In this document: piece after piece, positions 10,585-20,900 of the stretch | Position numbering within the stretch: position 1 is the first letter of the stretch | How the letters are laid out: the number at the start of each line of letters is the position of its first letter | Origin: Butyriboletus loyo | Lineage: Eukaryota; Basidiomycota; Agaricomycetes; Boletales; Boletaceae | Direction of reading: 5' to 3' | DNA: 30,325 nucleotides | Assembly (NCBI GenBank): GCA_038093515.1 | Contig: JBBPSI010000273.1 | Location: 1-30,325 of the forward strand | Notes under the pieces: model-generated | What the model was told of the DNA's origin: nothing | The model's input: only the letters and a program-made list of their open reading frames with translations | The model's database searches: none | Program-made: the position numbers and the translations under genes

Positions 10585-13500
10585 TTATTTATTGGAACTG
10601 AACTGGGCTAGCTCATAAGATTCGTTGGGAGGTAGACTTTGTGAATCGGGCGCCGGCGTACTCGAGGTTGCAACGTCGTCGACGTCCGCAAGGCATATAT
10701 CGAACATTCCTGTGGCACGTAAGTTCTCGATCGATCGATCGTCGACATCTTTCATGTGTTCACGGAGCGCCTGTGAATGTGCTTCGATCCACAGTATTTC
10801 AAGCACACTCGTCCCCGATACCACGAGCCGTCGACGGATTGGTTTTCCGATAAACAGGACTGATAGCCCGAAGAGAATAAAAGATGCTGCTGAGGCAACT
10901 GCCACCTAGAGAGGGAGCCAGTCACGATTACACTTTGCAGACTCTGGATATTCGAGTAACTTACGGGTATGGTATTCACCTGCACTCTCATGTAAGCATG
11001 CAGTAGTTGATGATATGTAGTGTGATCACTCACATTAAGTCTCCACTGAGTGATGGGTTGTGATACTTGGCTTTCACCTGTTGCTTGTTGAAAGCCCCCT
11101 AAATTTGCACCAGTCAGGCCAGCTGGTAGTGGGGTTTAACCTAGGATGTCGATTTAATGCAGCTGGGACATACCAAGCCAGATCATCTCAGCTCCAATCT
11201 GAGAAACAATATCTGACAAATTGTTTGGGCTAAGAGAAAGTCTTGGAGAATTGACAGGCTGATATATGGCTTGTGCCAAGCGCCTTCAAAAGTCTTTTAG
11301 TCCAACTGGTTAAAAATAACGAGAACAATGGGGATGTACCCATCAAGAACAATGGGTGTCACACAGTGATTGTTACCACACTCCAGGTTGCCATAGGCAT
11401 TAGCACTACTGTTGAATGCAGAAATAAGCTGACACCAGTTAGTCAAATGGTGTACTATAAATATGCAAGTCTCCACTTACCACACCACTGAATGTGGGAT
11501 CCTCAATTACTCCAGGAGTCCATAATGTCCAATTCTGTGATGTGAGGCTAGCCAGATTCTGGTTTGCACCTGATATGAGCAGGCCATCTTGCATGTCTAA
11601 GGTGGCAGTCAGTTTCTGCACACCTGTGGAACATGCTGCAACAGAAACTCTATAGTTAATCAATGGACCTAGAAAGATTTCATTATGTTTAAATTTGAAG
11701 AATGAATAATATAGACCAATACCAGAACTTGAATAGTTCAATGACACTTGGGTCATGCTACTTATGGAGTTGTCCATGTCCATTGTCACATTACTTGCAT
11801 TGATCATGAAAAAAAGAAGTTGGTCACAGAGTGGGCATGTCTGTTGAAGCAACTGGAAAAATGTGACTATTTCAGCCACATGCATCATGATGCAACTTAC
11901 CTTTGATCCTTGTTCAGGGTATAACATGTTACCAGCATATGAAATGTCTGGAAGCCCAGGTGTATAATATGTTGCCATAAGATTGAATGCTCCAGAACCA
12001 AGGCCACCCATTGAAAAATTGATCAGAGGAAGATGCTCTGATGGTGTTGATAAGGATGCTATCTCAAATGAGAGATTTGATATTAAGCTGCAGTTTGTCT
12101 GCAACACTGTTGCATTGACAATAGCATCAGTATAGAGTGGGCTTGGCAGTACCATGTCATAGACTGTGTTATTGGATAAGCCATTGATGGCACCTGGTAT
12201 AAAGTTAATTGCAGGTACAACAGGAACAACTTCATCCCAGTTGACTGTTGTGAGGACAGAAGTGGAGTTTGGCCAAGCCAAAGTTGAGGGGACAGTGATT
12301 GTCCTTGAGATATTGAAGGACTGAAACTGCATAATACCAGAAGCAGTAGTGTGCAGGACTGAAAGACAGCCAAGGTAGACCATCACAATGAACACTGTCC
12401 ATGTTGATGATACAATCCCCTGTTGCCATACTGCATTGAGTGCAGCACCAATCCCACACCATGCCCCAGATATATCATGCACAGCAGTGAGCTTTGTTCT
12501 TTGTGCAATAACCTGAGAGAGTGCAAGTTTCTGAGTAATAACAAGCAAGACAGCAGCATATATCTGAACCCAATAATATTAGGGATTGATACCATTTGCC
12601 TTGTAATCACTTGGACTCCCTACCTCATAAAATGCTTGCAGTGGCAGATTAAGACTTGCTTGAGATTGGATGACAATCTGGTGTTCTGGGTGATGGGCAA
12701 GCAATAGCAGCAGGACAAGATGAAGGGTAACCAGGATGCCATGGAGGAAATAACACAACCAATGAAGTGTATTTCCTTGATGAGATAGGTCTAGGATATT
12801 ATAGCCAATAAGTCATAGTCATAATCATGTGAAATCCTTACCAAGATCATGTGAAGCAGCCTTATCCTGGAGATTGAGTTTATCTCCAATAATATCTGCA
12901 TTCATTCCTGCCATGCAAATATCAACCATCCCTTGAGTTCTGAGCCTGGGTAATGATGGATTTCTAATAGCCCTGAAATGTTTTTGTAGTGCAAGGACAT
13001 GTGCTCCAATCCATGTCAACTGCAATATACCTGGACTAACAGTTGGTGCCTGAAATTGGCTTGGAGTTCCATTTGACATCCAGACTGCTAGTCCCAGCAG
13101 AACAAGAGATATGGACAGTGCACCAAGAGCCTACCACAACTAATTAGCTTCTAGCCATCATTGATATCAAAGACATACTGGAGTGATCTCAATCTAGTAT
13201 CATAGAGCATTTATCAGCAGTTGCATCCTTGTGAAGAGGAAAAAAGGACCCAAGCTAAGTACTACTTACATTTAATCTTTTTTCAGAAATTTGCCATGCA
13301 GCAAGGCTATCTCCTGTTGTTCTTGTGAAAGTACCAGTCTGGCCTCCTGAAATAGATGTGAATGGATACAAAAAAAAAACACATTACAGGTTTACAAATG
13401 CATACCCCACCATATAAAGTCAACTGCCAGTTTAGAAACAGCAGTTTCCAGTTGGTCTTGAGTCAACATACTGAGGTTCAGTAGAGACATCATATATCTG

Positions 13501-15331
13501 ACAAACAAATCCCAAAATTCAGTTTTTCAGTCACATACATTCATAAGGGTCATACTTATCAACTACTGAAATATCATGGCAAGGTGCAGATGAGCCAGAT
13601 TGTAGTGGCTGACAAAATACAGTCAAGAAGCCAGAAACTAATGGAGTATTTATCTACATTTATGCAACTATGCAATTAGTGATTGATTGATATATTCTGG
13701 TTGCACATACCATAAGGGTAAGGTTTGTGGTATCCTCATTGGCAGGTGACCAGATTGTCCAAGATTTGTTTGATGGAGTTATTACAGGTTGAAGTACTGG
13801 AGTCAAGGCACCACTTGTTGCATTCAGAGAATATGGTTCAGTTGTTGCATTTAAAGAACAGGCTGCAAGATAGACTGATGCTGAAACAAGTAGTCCATCT
13901 GTATACCAGATAAGTCCAATCAGTACATGACATCCAGATATGGAGAAACTCACTTACCACTGGCATTGTAAGTCACATTGACAGGATCAACATGGGTGCT
14001 CAGATTACTGAGGTCCAATGGGGTACTGATGAGGTAGAGCATATAATTTGGAAGACCCAAATTTAGCTAAACAAATGTGTTAGAATATATACATCTAGAC
14101 CACCAAAGAAGCCCCACATACATCATATACAGTTGAATTTGATGAATCAACAAATGTTAGTGGGATATAGAGCACCTCATTGTTGGTTACTATGCACTTA
14201 TCAGCATCATTCATTCTGAAGTGTAGTTATGTGGCACTTACTTGGAACCCATGGTTGAAGATTAAATATTAGTTCACCGAACCCAGCAGCTGAGATATTG
14301 AGGTACGGAGGACTCTCCCGCCATGTGGGGACTGAGAGACTGGAGATCAAACCACACTTCGCAGTGATTGATGTCCCATTCACTTGCACGACTGTATACG
14401 GGGATAGCAAGGAGGGTATGTCATACAGAGTGTTATTCCACAGTCCATCCAATGGCTGTCCTGCGAGCGACGTCGATAATCGTGCGAGGCCAGCAGCGTC
14501 GGACCAATCTGCTCTGAGGAGGGCATTGGGATCCGACGCGGGTAACCATGTGGATGTCGAAGAGACAGTGCCGTCTACTATCTTCTCGAATGTTTGGAAC
14601 TGAATGATCGAGGAGGATATGGTACGCAGGACGGAGATACAGATGAGATAAATCAGAATGGCAAGAGTCATCAAAGTCGACGCGGCAACTTGAGTTTGTT
14701 GCCATGCGCTCACGAGTGCAGCACCAACCCCGTTCCATGCATTGCATACGTCGTGAATGGCCGTAAGCTTCTGCCACTTGTTCAACGCGCCCGACGTGAC
14801 TAGACTTTGCGTAACAAAGACCAAGAGAGCAGTATAGACCTCGAGAATTCGTTGTGAGTCAGCGGGACATCTGCCATGCTAGACGCAAACTCACGATATA
14901 AAATGCTTGAAGAGAAATACTTAATACCAAGGGGGTGACATTGTTGTCGATTGAGATGGTGGTATTGTGCTCTGGATGATCCACGAGCAAAGTCGCGAGA
15001 ACAAGATGGACGACGGCGAACGTCACATGAAGGACGATAACGATCCTCTTTGCTTTGGCGGACCGCACAAAATGTTTATCTCCGACGGTTCGCGTACTGC
15101 GATCAAGAAGCACTGTCGGCCCAAAGGTTGTGATGAGTGCTTACATTCTTCCCCTCCAGACCAAACTTCCACTTCCTCACCTTCCGTCGAAGAAACCTTG
15201 TGGCATTGGGTTGAAAATTTTTTGGGTACGGGCTTCCTCGTTGATTGGTGTGCAGAGCCTAGTAATAGCGCGATGAGTCCGTGCACGAGCAGCGCAGCGA
15301 TATGAGCTCTCACCTCGATCCCCTCTATCAA
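10585..15331 (-). CDS. Two-unit multi-pass glycosylated membrane protein, copy A (5' end lost or uncertain)
   Basis: About 20 exons splice in phase to 1,224 residues. Main exons: 15331-15181, 15112-14895, 14839-14242, 14189-14122, 14066-13958, 13898-13711, 13653-13556, 13497-13406, 13346-13270, 13193-13179, 13130-12842, 12790-12624, 12563-11901, 11852-11723, 11668-11481, 11428-11340, 11283-11174, 11122-11034, 10979-10965 and 10905-10585. Two homologous units follow each other. Each has N-terminal membrane segments (VVHLVLATLLVDHPEH; LHLVLLLLLAHHPEH), a core LTA(V/I)HD...AW.G(V/I)GAAL...WQQ, an ectodomain of about 300 residues with many N-x-S/T sites, one more membrane helix and a cytosolic tail (MFDICLADVDD; MVDICMAGMN). 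This type is widespread but uncharacterised in Agaricomycetes. The first frame has no ATG, a TGA at 15338-15340 (CGA in copy B) and no counterpart of B's upstream exons. The copy may therefore be 5'-truncated and silent. Confidence 0.72.
12791..12841 (-). other. 51-nt intron joining unit 1 to unit 2 (fusion intron)
   Basis: GTAAGG donor at 12841 and ATCCTAG acceptor at 12791 join ...CAT GAT CTT G to AC CTA TCT CAT in phase. Without splicing, unit 1 would stop at 12825-12827, and unit 2 has no ATG in frame before its first membrane segment. An identical-length intron is kept in copy B at 20184-20134. The alternative, two separate genes 35 nt apart with no start codon for the second, is less likely. 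Confidence 0.7.
13179..13193 (-). other. 15-nt microexon of unit 1 (encodes IEITP)
   Basis: ATTGAGATCACTCCA is flanked by TACTAG and GTATGT and splits what would be a 139-nt intron into introns of 76 and 48 nt. Unit 2 has a 15-nt microexon at the homologous place (10979-10965, encoding VNTIP), immediately before the last membrane helix. Copy B carries both. Confidence 0.7.
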
Positions 15332-15614
15332 CTTGGCTCACGGAATTCTGTGGGACAAGACGGCTTCGGAGCATGCTCCTCGATGGTTCGGACCTCTGGG
15401 ATAGAGCTCAGTGACGAACGAAGGTGGTCGTTCTTCTTTTTTACTCTAAAGGAAGGAGGAGTGGATGGTGAAGGATATAGTTACTAGGCAACGCAGTTGG
15501 GAAGAGCGATCCTTGAACTAGCCGGCGGATAATAATGGCGTTTCATCAGGTAAACGCACCCCCCTAACGTCAAAACGTCTATGACATCTTGACAGGGGAG
15601 ATACCTCCTACACG

Positions 15615-15630
15615 TAAGATGATCATCTTA
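15615..15630. terminator. Palindrome shared by the 3' flanks of MFS copy 2 and the intact MFS
   Basis: TAAGATGATCATCTTA is a perfect 16-nt palindrome 3' of the decayed MFS 2. The intact MFS has AGATGATCATCT at 23473-23484, 33-44 nt past its stop. It may be a 3'-end processing or regulatory site. A terminator role is a guess from position alone. Confidence 0.25.
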
Positions 15631-15659
15631 GGAACATGCTTATCGCGGCGCCTCTCCTG

Positions 15660-17140
15660 TTTAACGAATCAACGCCCGCTCTCCGCTTCCCCCTTGTCCC
15701 ACCGTCTCGTGCAGTGGTACGAGACCCAGCGCAATGACGATATGTACCACCACGCTCGCATACACCGGAAGGGAGCGATCATCCCGCGTCTATAAAAAGA
15801 AACGATTGACCTGAAAATTAGCTCGAAATTCAGACGCATGAGGATAGACATATATTTGTGATAGCACCGATGCGATCCAAAAACGGACTTTCAACGAGCA
15901 CAAAGGCCATACAAAAGAATGCTGTCGGGAGGGTTGTCCCGGCCAACGAACGTCGTGGCCCAAGCGTGCTTTCGACCATGTACGCCTGGAGCTATATTCA
16001 TGCGTCAGTCGGACATGCTCTCGAGTTGAAAGAGGGACAACGACGTCTGCCTAGCGTAGAAATGACTATGCCACAAGGAATATCTTCGAACAGTTTCGTG
16101 GTCCAACCCCATATCACGTCTCTCGAGGGTCGCTTGATCCGCCTGGGAAACGAGCTCACAAAACACATCTTGGGCTCGAGTAAAGCGACCGAGGCTCGGG
16201 ATACGCGCGATCGTGAAGATTGATGGCGAGCGTGCGGAAACCTGGAACGACACTTCGTCGCGTCCTGTAGCGCGTCTGGACGGAAAGCGGACGTGATGAG
16301 CTCCAATGGCAGCCACACTGCATTTGTGGGGAAGATTCATCCGAGGAGTATCATGAACGAATGAGAATCGCGTGAATTGGGAGCCCGTTGGTACAGTGAT
16401 AATATTTGATGCGCCCGCCTCTAGGTGGGTCGCCAGGTGCACTGTTCTTCGTCGGCTTGTCATCCGTAACTGTGTAGAAGAATGCATGCCTCCCAATTGA
16501 GTAGCTGTTATTGTGGAAGGGTCTTCGAGGTATATAACAATGTCGAATCCATCGAAACGAGAGATGAGCTGAAGGGACTTCAGAGCTTCCTGATACGATG
16601 AGGTGCTGCGGTTACTCGTATACAAGTGAGGAACATCGACTGTGCCTGTTCAATGAATCAAGAATGATGCTCAGCGACTGTACTCACGACAAGGCCAAGA
16701 CAGAAGAGCACCTACTGCGAATCGTTATTTCCAGCAGAGGGACCACAAGGTCGATTTGGTGAATACGAATGGCTAGGAAGAATAAAGAGTGCAATGGGTG
16801 CTGAGAGTACATATCAGAGATGGAGGAAAAGTACTGTTTCCCTTCAGATGTGCTCGAGGAGAGTGTCATAATCTGTCGCTACAAAACCCAGGAACAAGAT
16901 AATCAAGGCGGGCACGATTCGCATAATGATTGGCTCACCCCGACTATGCTTCCATAAAAAATAGGGAGACGCAGAGTCTCCACAACGAGCTCGCGAACGA
17001 GGCAAGAATGCCAAACGGCAGTTCGGAGAGCGTCCCGTTGAACGACACTACGACCCACGACGACTGAATGGATTCCCCGACCGACAGCACCGACCATCAT
17101 TCCCGTATACATGGATGATCCAAGTGTCAGGAGCTGCAAG
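15660..17140 (-). pseudogene. Decayed MFS transporter copy 2 (5'-truncated)
   Basis: Recognisable pieces in order: C-terminal exon at 15669-15800 (GMIAPFRC), exons 9 and 8 at about 15885-16100, loop exon at about 16105-16620 (EALKSLQLISRFDGFDIVIYLED, compare EALESLQLISRFNGSDITIDLED), exon 6 at 16684-16869, and exon 5 at 16903-17139 (TGMMVGAVGRGIHSVVVGRS). Exons 1-4 are missing. Exons 10-11 are deleted between about 15865 and 15885. The deletion of about 190 nt at the junction of exons 7 and 8 is shared with copy 1 (GTCTCTCGAGGGTCG at 16117 and 8418). Frameshifts and stops exclude a functional product. Confidence 0.82.
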
Positions 17141-17914
17141 TGTCAATCGGGTGGTGGTGGCTGTATGTTCATGGTGAATCAATTCAAAACCTATGCCGTG
17201 GCTCTACCCTCGCGTGACCCAAACCAGCTGTGGCTGGTAATGGCATCTTTGCGGCTGCCACTGTCAATCCACTTCCGTCTGCACCAATCCATCCGCAGGG
17301 TATTGGACACTCCTCTTCCGTTTCTTGTGATCCCAGGACGAAACCGACTTGAAGGTAACTCTATTATATACATTCGACTTAAGCGTCACTGCATAAGCAT
17401 CGAACTATCATGAGATTTTTCTCCGTGAGCACTGAGGATAGAAGGAGATTCACCCACTCATTCGCAGGCCTGATCAATGGAACAGGTACACAGCGTTTCT
17501 TAGTCGAAAGCTAAAATGAACGCATTTCTCTTGGTTCAGGGCATTGCATTCCCTGCCCGCATTCTCCCCTCATCTCTCGGTACGTTCCTTTGAGTATGTG
17601 ATCACGGACGACATATCGTACAGCTTTGATGACCCTGTCACGGACAAGATCAGTGCCACTTTTGCCGCAGACTCGGTACCCGACCGATGTGCTTAATATT
17701 CGCCTCTCGTGGTCGTTTGGAACATCGAGCGGTCCCCGAGATGGCAAAATGACCTGTATTCACAAAACAATACAAGTGTATTCGATTCGATCCGTCAAAA
17801 ACGTATCAAAATGAAAATGTCGGAATCATCGGTCTCTCGTACAGCCGAAGTAATTGTGGCGGCGGAACGAGCACGAATATCCTGTTAGGTGCGCAGCGTG
17901 CGCTGCTTTCTTGG
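17141..17914. other. Non-coding DNA between decayed MFS 2 and copy B
   Basis: No gene seen. It repeats the 10141-10584 sequence (TGATCAATGGAACAGGTACA at 17471 and 10174) plus further material related to 9500-9860. It contains the presumed 3' end of copy B transcripts. Confidence 0.55.
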
Positions 17915-20900
17915 TTATCCGTCGGAACTGAACCGGACCAACTCATAGGATTCGCTGGGAGGCAGACTCCAGGAACTGAGTGTGGGGGTATCCGAGGTTG
18001 CAACGTCGTCGACGTCCGCAAGGCATATATCGAACATTCCTGCGGCGCGTAAGTTCCCGATCGATCGATCGTCGACCTCTTTCATATGTTCATCAAGGTC
18101 CTGTGAATTTGCTTCAATCCACAATATTTCAAGCACACTCGTCCCCGATACCACGAGCCGTCGACGGATTGGTTTTCCGATCAACAGAACTGAGAGCCCG
18201 AGGAGAATAAAAGATGCTGCTGAAGCAAATGCCACCTGGAGAGAGAGTCAGGCATGATTACACATTGTGGGCTATGGATATTTGAGTAACTTACGGGTAT
18301 GGCATTCACCTGCATTCTCATGTGAGCATGTAGTAGTCAATGACATGTAGTGTGATCACTCACATTAAGTCTCCACTGAGTGATGGGTTGTGATACTTGG
18401 CTTTCACCTGTTGCTTGTTGAAATCCCCCCAGATTTGCACCAGTCAGGCCAGCTGGTAGTGGGGTTTAACCTAGGATGTCAATTTAATGCAGCTGGGACA
18501 TACCAAGCCAGATCATCTCAGCTCCAATCTGAGAAACAATATCTGACAAATTGTTTGGGCTAAGAGAATTAACAGGTTGATATATGGCTTGTGCCAAGTG
18601 CCTTGAAAAGTCTTTCAGCTCAACTAGTTAAAAGTAATCAATGAGGATGTACCCATTCAGAATAATTGGTTCCACACAGTAACTGCTATTACAGTCCTGG
18701 AAGGCAAATTCATTGGCACTATTGGCACTACTGTTGAATGCAGAAACAAGCTGACACCAGCAAGTCAAATGATGCACCATGAATGTGCAAATCTTCACCT
18801 ACCACACCACTCAATGTGGGATCCTCAATTACTCCACTGGTAGGGGTCCATAATAACCAAGGTTGTGATGTCTGATTCTGGTTTGTACCTGATATGAGCA
18901 AGCCATCTTGCATATCTAGGATAGCAGTGGTTTTCTGCATGCCTGTAGAACATGCTGCAATAGAAAGTGTATAATTGATTGGGGGTGATGATGAGGCTAG
19001 AAAAACCTCAATATATTATATTTAAATTTGTAGCATGAATGATAAGACAAACCAGCAATAGGACTTGAGAAGTTGAATGACACTTGGGTCATGCTACTTA
19101 TGGAGCTGGCCATGTCCATTGTCACATTGTTGGAATTGATTAAGAAAAAAAGGAGTTGGTCACAGAGTGGGCAAGTCTGTTGAAGCAACTGGAACAATGT
19201 GAGTCTGTGACTGTCTCAGCCAAATGCATCATGATGCAACTCACCTGTGATCCCTGTACAGGGTATGACATGTAACCAGCATACATAATGTCCAGCAAAC
19301 CATTCACTGACATAAAAGTGTCATAAAGATTGAATGCTCCAGAACCAAGGCCATCCATGGAAAAATTGACTACAGGATAAGGCAATGATGGTATTGATGA
19401 GGATACCAACTGAAATGATAGATTTGATAATAAGCTGCAATTTGTCTGCAACACTGTTGCATTGACAATAGCATCAGTATAGAGTGGGCTTGGCTGTATT
19501 GTGTCATATACTGTGTTATTGGATAGGCCATTGGTAGTGCCTAATATGGAATTAGCAGGTACAACAGGTACAACTTCATTCCAGTTGACTGTTGTGAGGA
19601 CAGAAGTGGAGTTTGGCCAAGCCAAAGTTGAGGGGACAGTGATTGTCCTTGAGATATTGAAGGACTGAAACTGCATAATACCAGAAGCAGTGGTGTGCAG
19701 GACTGAAAGACAGCCAAGGTAGACCATCACAATGAACACTGTCCATGTTGATGATACAATCCCCTGTTGCCATACTGCATTGAGTGCAGCACCAATCCCA
19801 CACCATGCCCCAGATATGTCATGCACAGCAGTAAGCTTTGTTCTTTGTGCAATGACCTGAGAGAGTGCAAGTTTCTGGGTAATAACAAGCAAGACAGCAG
19901 TGTATATCTGAACTCAATAGTATTAGGGATTGATACCATTTGCCTTGCATCACTTGGACTCCCTACCTCATAGAATGCTTGCAGTGGCAGATTAAGACTT
20001 GCTTGAGATGGGATGACAATCTGGTGTTCTGGGTGGTTGACAAGCAATAGCAGCAGGACAAGATGAAGGGTAACCAGGATGCCATGGAGGAAATAACACA
20101 ACCAATGAAGTGTATTTCTTTGATGAAATTGGTCTAGGATATTATAGCCAATAAGTCATAGTCATAATCATGTGAAATCCTTACCAAGATCATGTGAGGC
20201 AGCCTTATCCTGGAGATTGAGTTTATCTCTTTCAATAACATCTGCATTCATTCCTGCTATGCAAACATCAACCATCCCTTGAGTCCTGAGCCTGGGTAAT
20301 GATGGATTTCTAATAGCCCTGAAATGTTTTTGTAGTGCAGGGACATGTGCTCCAATCCATGTCAACTGCAATATACCTGGACTAACAGTTGGTGCCTGAA
20401 ATTGGCTTGGAGTTCCATTTGACATCCAGACTGCTAGTCCTAGCAGAACAAGAGATATAGACAGTGCAGCAAGAGCCTACCACAACTAATTAGCTTCTAG
20501 CCATCATAGATATCAAAGACATACTGGAGTGATCTCAATCTAGTATCATAGAGCATTTATCAGCAGTTGCATCCTTGTGAAGAGGAAAAAAGGACCCAAG
20601 CTAAGTACTACTTACATTCAATCTTTTTTCAGAAATTTGCCATGCAGCAAGGCTATCTCCTGTTGTTCTTGTGAAAATACCAGTCTGGCCTCCTGAAATA
20701 GATGTGAATGGATACAAAAAAAAACACATTGCAGGTTTGCAAAATACATACCCCACCATATAAATTCAGCTGCCAGTTTAGAAACAGCAACTTCCAATTG
20801 GTCTTGATTCAACATACTGGTGTTCAGTAGAGACATCATATATCTGACAAAAAATGGTAAATTCAATGTTTCTTAGACATATACTCACAAGGATCATACA

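Larger units (their letters stand above)
10966..14277. other. CpG-void block in copy A
   Basis: Reading line by line, 11322-14277 (2,956 nt) contains no CG dinucleotide. Extending to 10966, only three occur (11150, 11281, 11320), and copy B has none of these. The flanks are CpG-dense: 10621-10680 alone has about nine. TG and CA are very frequent in the void, as expected if CG decayed through methyl-cytosine deamination. Exons and introns are equally affected. Confidence 0.95.
7280..15480 (-). repeat. Segmental duplication unit 1 (membrane-protein gene copy A plus decayed MFS 1)
   Basis: This block is colinear with unit 2 (about 15590-23053). The membrane-protein genes align at a constant offset of about 7,330-7,350 nt: stops 10585 and 17915, exon starts 14839 and 22187. 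The MFS remnants and the non-coding DNA between them also correspond, with indels changing the offset. For example the non-coding run at 10160-10440 matches 17470-17720. Both units share the same broken MFS structure, so the whole unit was copied after the MFS had decayed. Confidence 0.85.

Noticed and set aside
11286..11288. TGA read as a premature stop making copy A a clear pseudogene
   Set aside because: It falls inside a 56-nt intron when the acceptor matching the homologous unit 1 intron phase is used; copy B can be spliced the same way.
14216..14241. A 26-nt ultra-short intron in unit 1 (GTAAGT to TTCAG)
   Set aside because: A 52-nt intron with the same donor, a good branch site (CTGAT) and acceptor GTGCATAG at 14190 keeps the frame and has normal length.
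10585..15331. Two separate neighbouring genes (12825-15331 and 10585-12790)
   Set aside because: Only 35 nt would separate them and the second has no start codon; a conserved in-phase intron joins them.
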